21,614 nt of DNA from Perkinsus olseni (Eukaryota; Perkinsozoa; Perkinsida), in NCBI GenBank assembly GCA_013115125.1, contig JABANN010000554.1:1-21614 (forward strand). The letters are read 5' to 3'. The notes under the pieces are model-generated. The model saw nothing but the letters and a program-made list of their open reading frames with translations. It was not told the origin of the DNA and made no database searches. Below, piece by piece: positions 15,926-21,614 of this stretch. The position numbers and the translations under genes were made by a program. The number at the start of each line of letters is the position of its first letter. Positions within the stretch are counted from its first letter, which is position 1.

Positions 15926-17733
15926 AATTCAGAGTACCACGTGAGTGCCGAGAGATCTCCCAGGACTCTTCCCACTCGTAGCATTGAAATCCTGTGAGCG
16001 CTTGGAACACAGTGGGGGTCTAATGCACACTCCCAAGGTTCCCCACTACCCCTATTGTAAGAACATGGATACGATGGCGCGAATTAGTGCGAGGATTTGA
16101 GAACCTCTTCCCAAGACTCCTCAGGGCAAAAACCTCAGCGGACTTTTTTCGGTGTCCGAAACCCGAAAATCACTCCCGAAACCGGACGATGGGATGCGAG
16201 ACCTCCATTGGCGCCCTCGTAATCCCCGATGTATAATCGTGTACTGCGAATGCTGTGGTGGTCTGTGAAAGATCTCTTGCTGAGAAGCCGCAGTCACCCT
16301 TCGGACTTCGCTGTTATTCACAGAGTCGATGATGCTCCATCGTCTACTACTGTCGATGGATTTCTATGCTAAGCTCGCGTTTCGGCTGAGTTACTTGCAT
16401 CTCGGCGATCGGATAAACCACTCTCGTCCGAAAATTAACGAATCAAAACGCATCCGGACGAAACTAGATGGTAATGATCGTCGATCGGATGGGACGAATC
16501 GTCAACGAGTCGAGCAGATGCCGCCTGTACTGAACCAATGATCTCAAAACCTTCGAAGCTGATGATAGAGAAGTTAATGACAGCGCGTGTCACAGCAAAT
16601 CCAAGCAGTGGTTGTTAAACCAAGAAGACACTGCAATCACAAGCATGCCTTGTTATCACAAGCAGACCAATAAAACGGAAGGTTATACCAAACAGTCTAG
16701 GACGGCTTCGCGAGCGAAGCGCGAAATTGGTTTAATCCAAGCAACACTTGCTATTCCAAGCATTGTCCGCTAAGCCAAGCACTCTTTGTTATTCCAAGCA
16801 CCCATTTTCTGCTTGAGATAGCAACTCTGTACTGCCAAGCATCTGGGCCGAATAATCGAATCACGGTCACACGATAAGTACAGGTTATGTCATTTCCCTC
16901 AGGGAAATTCCCTATACAGAATGGAGTAGCTCTCACCTGCATTCCTGACCCATTCCATCAACACTAACTTTCATAGTTCATACCGAAACTGTATTCCTGT
17001 AACGGGAATCCCGCTTAACCAGCGAGCCGTAAGTGCTTCCCCGCCGGTTCAACTCAAAGCTTCCTCAGTTTCCACACAGTATGGGGAGTTATGAAACACT
17101 TCTTATCTTTACGACAATTCATCTTCATGTAAGCCACACTTAGACTAAGCGACGTAGTCGCATACCTACCATTCTGGAACCACCGGCCACTCCATACCTG
17201 AAACCAGGACCGTACTATGAACGAGGCGTGCAATTACCCTGGCCTCCAGAAGAGTCCGAGTCACCGTCTCTCTTCTTTTGCCATTCTTCGCTAGGAATGG
17301 ATGTTTTTCCGAGTAGCGATTGTGAAGAACTGCGGCTCGAGCTATCTTCTCGGCTTGCAACAGCTTCCTCTGGGACGCGGTTCTCCCCACGGAGGCTGCC
17401 TTCCCTGCTGCCTCTTTGCCAGTTGCTGTCATCAAGGTCTACTGGTAGACCTGAAGCCATGATATAGCACTGCGAAATGCGGCACGAAGATGCTACAAGT
17501 TGGCATTCAAATTTCTTGTGTCACACCAAAATTTATCGCGTTACCTTCAAGCAGGGACTCTCCATCATCGACGACGACAGTATCGTGCCCACTGGTCGAG
17601 TATGAAATAACCGTCTCATTATCGTCCGAGCCGGGTCTCCCTGCTGCAGGGACCCTGCAAATGAAGCACAAAGCTCAAAGTCGACATTGTTGAGGCGAAT
17701 GAGGCTGAACCTCGTGAACAATGTTACGACCAG
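15926..17733. other. Intergenic region with a 19-bp array
   Basis: No gene recognised. Open runs here (such as minus 17166-17460) lack family features and overlap one another on both strands. The one clear structure is the 19-bp degenerate array at 16601-16841. Confidence 0.5.
16601..16841 (+). repeat. Degenerate 19-bp tandem array with CCAAGCA core
   Basis: The core CCAAGCA (or one-base variants) starts at 16601, 16620, 16639, 16658, then after a disturbed part at 16737, 16756, 16775, 16794, and again at 16835. Spacing is exactly 19 in both blocks. The unit is roughly CCAAGCANNNYTTGYTATT, with a CAAG...CTTG dyad in several copies. A perfect palindrome-like hairpin GCTTCGC-GA-GCGAAGC (16707-16722) sits in the disturbed middle. 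Confidence 0.75.
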
Positions 17734-18995
17734 CTAGAGACCAGTCTTACTCGTGGCACCAATGCTAGATTCCGAGTCTACTCCATCACTATCACCTCCT
17801 TGTTCGGCCCGTCTGCGGCCCACGGGAGCAGGAACTGTGTAAGAAGAGATATCCACCCGAGCGGAGCTGAACTCTATGATACCTACCTGGACGTGGTGCC
17901 GAAACAGCAGAGTGGAAACGACCCAGGGCACCAACCCTTCGTCTTGTTGAACGTCCCCTCCGAACGGTGGGAAGTTGCCTACTCTCTGGATGGTACCTGA
18001 GTAGAGACTTTGCAGGCATCGCCCTGGGTTTACTTGCTTACGGGTCTTGAGTGCCGACGAGTACTTCAACTGCGTAGCCGTGTGAGCACGTCCCCCAGTC
18101 ACGTGAACTCTTACACGTACACGACACTCCAGCAGGTTCGCCACTCAGCAATTCACAACTATTAGGATCTTCAAGGGTGATGAGATTGTAGCTAAAATAT
18201 GTGCGCATCAGGCTGTCCAGGGTCGGAGCACCATCTGACATATCAGATACTTGAATGTTCGAGTATTCCAGGTCTACACCGCATGAGCCGAAAGCCGTTT
18301 GGATCGGCAACGCTTACCAGCCGGAAAGTCGTCCAACAGAATGCCACTGAGGAACGCTTCAATCGTGCTTTCCTCATCAAGATCGCTTGGCGCGCGTAGG
18401 CTCTTGACAGTGAAAAATCTTGTGTTCACGTCCTCCTCTAGTAGCTCACTCACCATGTCTGTTACCTGTTATCAAATAAGTTAATTTAAGCTCGAGTTAT
18501 CCATGAAATCCATCCTATAACGAGACTACCTCCATTACGGCGTCGTTGGCCACCAAGCTCGTTCCCCGGACTCGCATCGTTTCCTTGTATTCGATGCGAT
18601 TTATGACTTAATGACAGCCCGCGAAACTCACCGAGACAACACGATCGATTTCTAGGGAAGCGTCTTGAAATCGTGAAATCGCTCGAAAATGTACACGACT
18701 TGCACTAGGTTACGTAATCAGTTCTCCAGTCGTGAATGGGTCAATATTGGTGAGGTTGAGCGACGCAGATCCCCCGTGAACTTGATATTCATCCTCACTG
18801 GCAGTCCGGCCTTCGAGCCTTCTGAACACCATGAAGTCACCGTGGGAGAATCCACGACTAGGGCACGTCCTTATCAGCTGAGTCATCATATTAGAGTACT
18901 TTTCGTCCAGAGGGTCAACGCCAACGAACAGATCGCTGTCATTCATCGATTCCCGGATTCGGAACTCACCAACCGCCGCAGACTTTCCTTCTGAA
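17734..18995 (-). CDS. SWIM zinc-finger protein, possibly Mutator-transposase related, 5' end unresolved
   Basis: The 3' exons join in phase on the minus strand: 18456-18318, 18273-18042 and 18007-17734 (TAG), with GT-AG introns of 44 nt (18274-18317) and 34 nt (18008-18041). The second exon contains GVSCTCKSSRDWGTCSHGYA, a CxC-x8-CxH SWIM finger that binds zinc and occurs in Mutator-like transposases, FAR1-like factors and some kinases. The tail is polar with an RRR cluster and acidic serine-rich end. A further open stretch 18995-18710 (DLFVGVDPLDEKYSN) probably belongs upstream, but the linking intron is not settled. I see no catalytic DDE block or terminal inverted repeats, so a host gene is equally possible. 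Confidence 0.5.
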
Positions 18996-20546
18996 GGAAT
19001 CCTTCATCACACTGGTTTAACATGCGAACGCTTGCGTCGTCTCCGCCCGGGTAGAAGCCACAATCGACGAAGAGAAAAGGCTTCGCCCGCCTTCCTGCGA
19101 AGTTCCCGCGTGGAAGAAAAGCAAAAGTGCTGCTCGTTGACAGCAGCTCGATCACGAAGAGCTCAGACAGTAGCATTGACTTAGCTGGAAGCCGGAAATA
19201 CTGCAGAAAAACTTTGATTGCCTCGCCACGCCCAGGCAGCGACCTCGACATGAAGCAAGAGAGCCCTCCTGAAGGAGTTGAGCGGGCACTAAGCTTAGCT
19301 ACTTGCGCTGCAGCTGTATCTCGGTTACGTACCCACACTGTCTTATTGGATTGTAAAAGCGTGAGGAAGCCTAGCAGAGGCGTTCACGACAAAAGTGCCA
19401 AATATTTGCAGTTGGCTGGGCCTGATGGGGATCTTGTCGAGCTCAGGAGCCTTATGACCATTGCAACACATGCAATCATTTTTTCATTTTTTTCTTCTCA
19501 TTTTTTCTCGCGGTTTCCCATGCTAGAGAGCACGAGTTATGTGACTTCGTACGTAAGCCGCGCTTAACAAACGTACCGTCACAACAGCGTATGCACTTGG
19601 CCTTTGACAGGCCCGCTTGCCCGCGTCAACAGGTTCTTGAGGTTCGTACCGTGACCGGTCGGCACAATCGACTATGGCTAAGACGAGCTTCGAGGCTCTG
19701 CCAGGAAATAGGAAACAGCACCATCCTCTCCTGTGAACTTTCGACCAACGACCGGTTTCGCAGAGGAAGCAAGCGAATACGATCTGACTTGCCTCTCATT
19801 ACTGGAATGGGTCTCGGTAACGTTGGTCCGATAATAATCCACACGGTAGCAACAGCAGCAGAAGTACGGAAGGCGTACAATCAACAACCGAGCATTCTAG
19901 GATTCTCAAGTGGCATTCACTCAGAAGACCCCCTGGGTGATTTCTTGCTTCATGCAAGCAGAACCACATCCTCTTGCCACCGATTGCTAATACCCTCCCG
20001 TCTGATGTACTCGGGACGCGCTGACTGCGGAGAAGTTCGAACGAGTCGCCTCCGTAACGTCGTTCGTCGGACCAAAGGCAAGGTGATTGGGAATCTCATG
20101 CAGTAGGGTATGAGCTGAACCAACTCTGAGTTTCGCCCCAACAGTCCGAACGTGGCAATAGATGCCGAGACCGGCCCTGGAAGGGACACTGTTTCCTTCA
20201 CAGTGCTCGCTTAAATTAAACGGCGACTGTGTGACCATGAGGTACCGCTCTGTTTGGTTTTGCTCCCTTGCGAGTGCGCGGGGACTCGCCGCTCTCCCGC
20301 GCACTCCCCGTGTTGAAAGACGTTCTGGGCTTCGCCGCCTGCGGTCTACACAGTGTGCAGTTCGGGACTTGACACCACAGAAGTTGAAGGGGTTACACTA
20401 AACCTTGCTATGATACAGTCGATCAACATCAACACAGTAGAACTGCACATCATCAGGGGTGTCCGTTCTCATCACTTTCGACGTAGATTCACCGATGGAT
20501 TGGACCTGAACGACGATGCGGCCCAAGAAGAAGACCTACGTTCACT
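18996..20546. other. Stretch of uncertain coding content
   Basis: Several open runs on both strands (minus 18943-19338 with AKPFLFVDCGFYPGGDD; plus 19127-19567; plus 19591-20106; minus 19987-20304). None matches a family I know and no phase-consistent splicing emerged. Some minus runs may be upstream exons of the SWIM gene. A perfect 11-bp hairpin lies at 20272-20306. Confidence 0.35.
20272..20306. other. Perfect GC-rich hairpin
   Basis: GAGTGCGCGGG (20272-20282) and CCCGCGCACTC (20296-20306) pair perfectly around a 13-base loop. It is located between the glycosyltransferase gene and the SWIM gene. Role unknown. A transcript-end structure for the minus-strand glycosyltransferase is one option. 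Confidence 0.45.
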
Positions 20547-21614
20547 TCAACCGTCTTCCCCTCCTCTCTCGCTCGCTTGCATGGCAGCTCTGCTCGCCCG
20601 ACCATCGGAACCTGCCGAACACGTAAACCCGTAGCCGTACGAAGTGCTGTCCCAAACCGGCACGTCGTCCCCTCTCAAGTTGTAACAACTCCCCATCGCT
20701 CCGCTGGGGCCTCCCCTAGGTGGCATCATACCATCGCGTTGGAGGCCATCCAGTCGCCCGCCTCGCATTGGCTCCATCGGCGTTGCGTATCCCCCATGAA
20801 CGGGTCGGTAGCTTCTGGCAGCATTGACCACATTCGCCATCACCCGCTCTGCCAACAAGCAGGGCGAATCTTTCCAACTTGGCAACTCAACGCTTCAACC
20901 TCGGATACGTTCACCTACCCGGAGCATGGTATAACAAATAGTCTATATCATTGGCCTTCAAGTGATGTATAGATATAGCACGACCCAAGTAGGGCTCCAA
21001 CAGGGCCGAACTGTAGTCCAGGAGAGTCGCGTTTACCGGGTTGTCGTAGTAGAACAAGTCACTTCTGTAAACCTTCGCACTCGCCATTTTGATAGAACAA
21101 TACGACAAGTAGCAATCCTGATGGTAGGGAGCCACAGGAATTCCAAAACGCAAGTAGTAGTTCTTCAACGGTCGTGCAGCCTTCCGTTTGTTGTACTCGT
21201 ACGTCGAATCACTGCAGCTTCGGAACCGCTTCGAGGAGGCCACGAGCCACTTGACGAAGCCTGGAGAGTACCCTACAACTCCTCCCCACACATTGAGGGC
21301 GTCACCAGCAGCCGTCCCGAAAGTGCTGATCTCATTGGGGTCTAGCTCTTCGACGAAGGCCCTAAGATTCTCAACATGAACCCAGATATCGTCATCGGCG
21401 ACTATCCAGAAGGAGGCGTTGGGGAAGTGTCCAATGCAGTCAAGGAAATGGACTATGGTGGCGATGTTCCACAGGCTGGCCCCTCTCGGAGGTGTGCTGT
21501 CGAAGAAGATAGACGAGACGGCGAAGACGACCTCGGCAGGCAGGTACTGAGGACGGGTGTCGAAGTGGTTCTTCGGGCCGAAGATGAAGACACCCCCAGC
21601 GGCCGCCATTCGGT
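20547..21614 (-). CDS. GT31/fringe-like glycosyltransferase, N-terminus beyond the right edge
   Basis: Probable beta-1,3-glycosyltransferase of the Golgi, using a nucleotide sugar with a metal held by a DxD motif. The motif is in FWIVADDDIWVHVENLRAFV. It is followed by WGGVVGYSPGFVKWLV, matching the GG-x-G-Y acceptor-side motif of the family, and by a cysteine pair HQDCYLSYC. The main exon (21609 or beyond to 20919) joins in phase to 20848-20547 through a 70-nt GT-AG intron (20849-20918), giving YHAPERVMANVVNAARSY at the junction. The last about 80 residues are rich in glycine, methionine and arginine (GGRLDGLQRDGMMPPRGG) and unusual for a luminal enzyme. The expected N-terminal signal anchor is not in the window, so the ATG near 21609 may be internal. 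Donor and acceptor sugars cannot be told from sequence. Confidence 0.75.

Noticed and set aside
16601-16841. CRISPR array
   Set aside because: The repeat core is 7 bases within a 19-bp period, there are no spacers of fixed length, and the genome is eukaryotic.

Overview
The window is nuclear DNA of a unicellular eukaryote. Homology-anchored exons are interrupted by many very short GT-AG introns (about 44-60 nt), spacing between genes is compact, GC is moderate, and a purine nucleoside phosphorylase of the apicomplexan type is present in two intronless copies. I think an alveolate of the Perkinsus kind is most likely, but this is inference from gene style and protein resemblance, not proof.

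Layout. (1) 1-5647, + strand: a sterol 3-beta-glucosyltransferase (GT28/UGT80 type) entering from beyond the left edge. At least twelve exons are resolved to 3678. A further set of five exons (4411-5647) encodes a membrane-associated C-terminal tail that is probably the same gene. (2) 5648-6799: non-coding, with a diverged 157-bp tandem duplication just before the next gene. (3) 6800-8060, + strand: a family I inorganic pyrophosphatase with seven exons and an N-terminal membrane anchor. (4) 8394-10942, + strand: an unrecognised multi-exon gene with a signal peptide and one C-terminal membrane span. (5) 11288-15883: a large inverted duplication. Two nearly identical 1.1-kb arms each carry a complete purine nucleoside phosphorylase gene with its flanks, and point away from the 2.4-kb spacer's far ends (left copy +, right copy -). 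(6) 15884-17733: non-coding, with a 19-bp degenerate tandem array. (7) about 17734-18995, - strand: a spliced gene with a SWIM zinc finger. (8) 20547 to the right edge, - strand: a GT31/fringe-like glycosyltransferase, cut by the window edge.

The least expected signal is a scatter of tRNA-like 3' halves (T-arm or B-box modules, some followed by GGCATTTTT). Nine are clear and one is weak. At least four of the clear ones lie inside introns fixed by exon phase, and all but one of the clear modules lie within gene bodies. One 56-nt intron is largely such a module, and another 119-nt intron carries two antisense copies, the first at the 5' splice site. This suggests a tRNA-derived short element that is tolerated or propagated as an intron (introner-like).

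Functionally the recognised genes are housekeeping: sterol glycosylation, pyrophosphate removal, purine salvage and protein or lipid glycosylation. Nothing indicates an operon or a single shared pathway.
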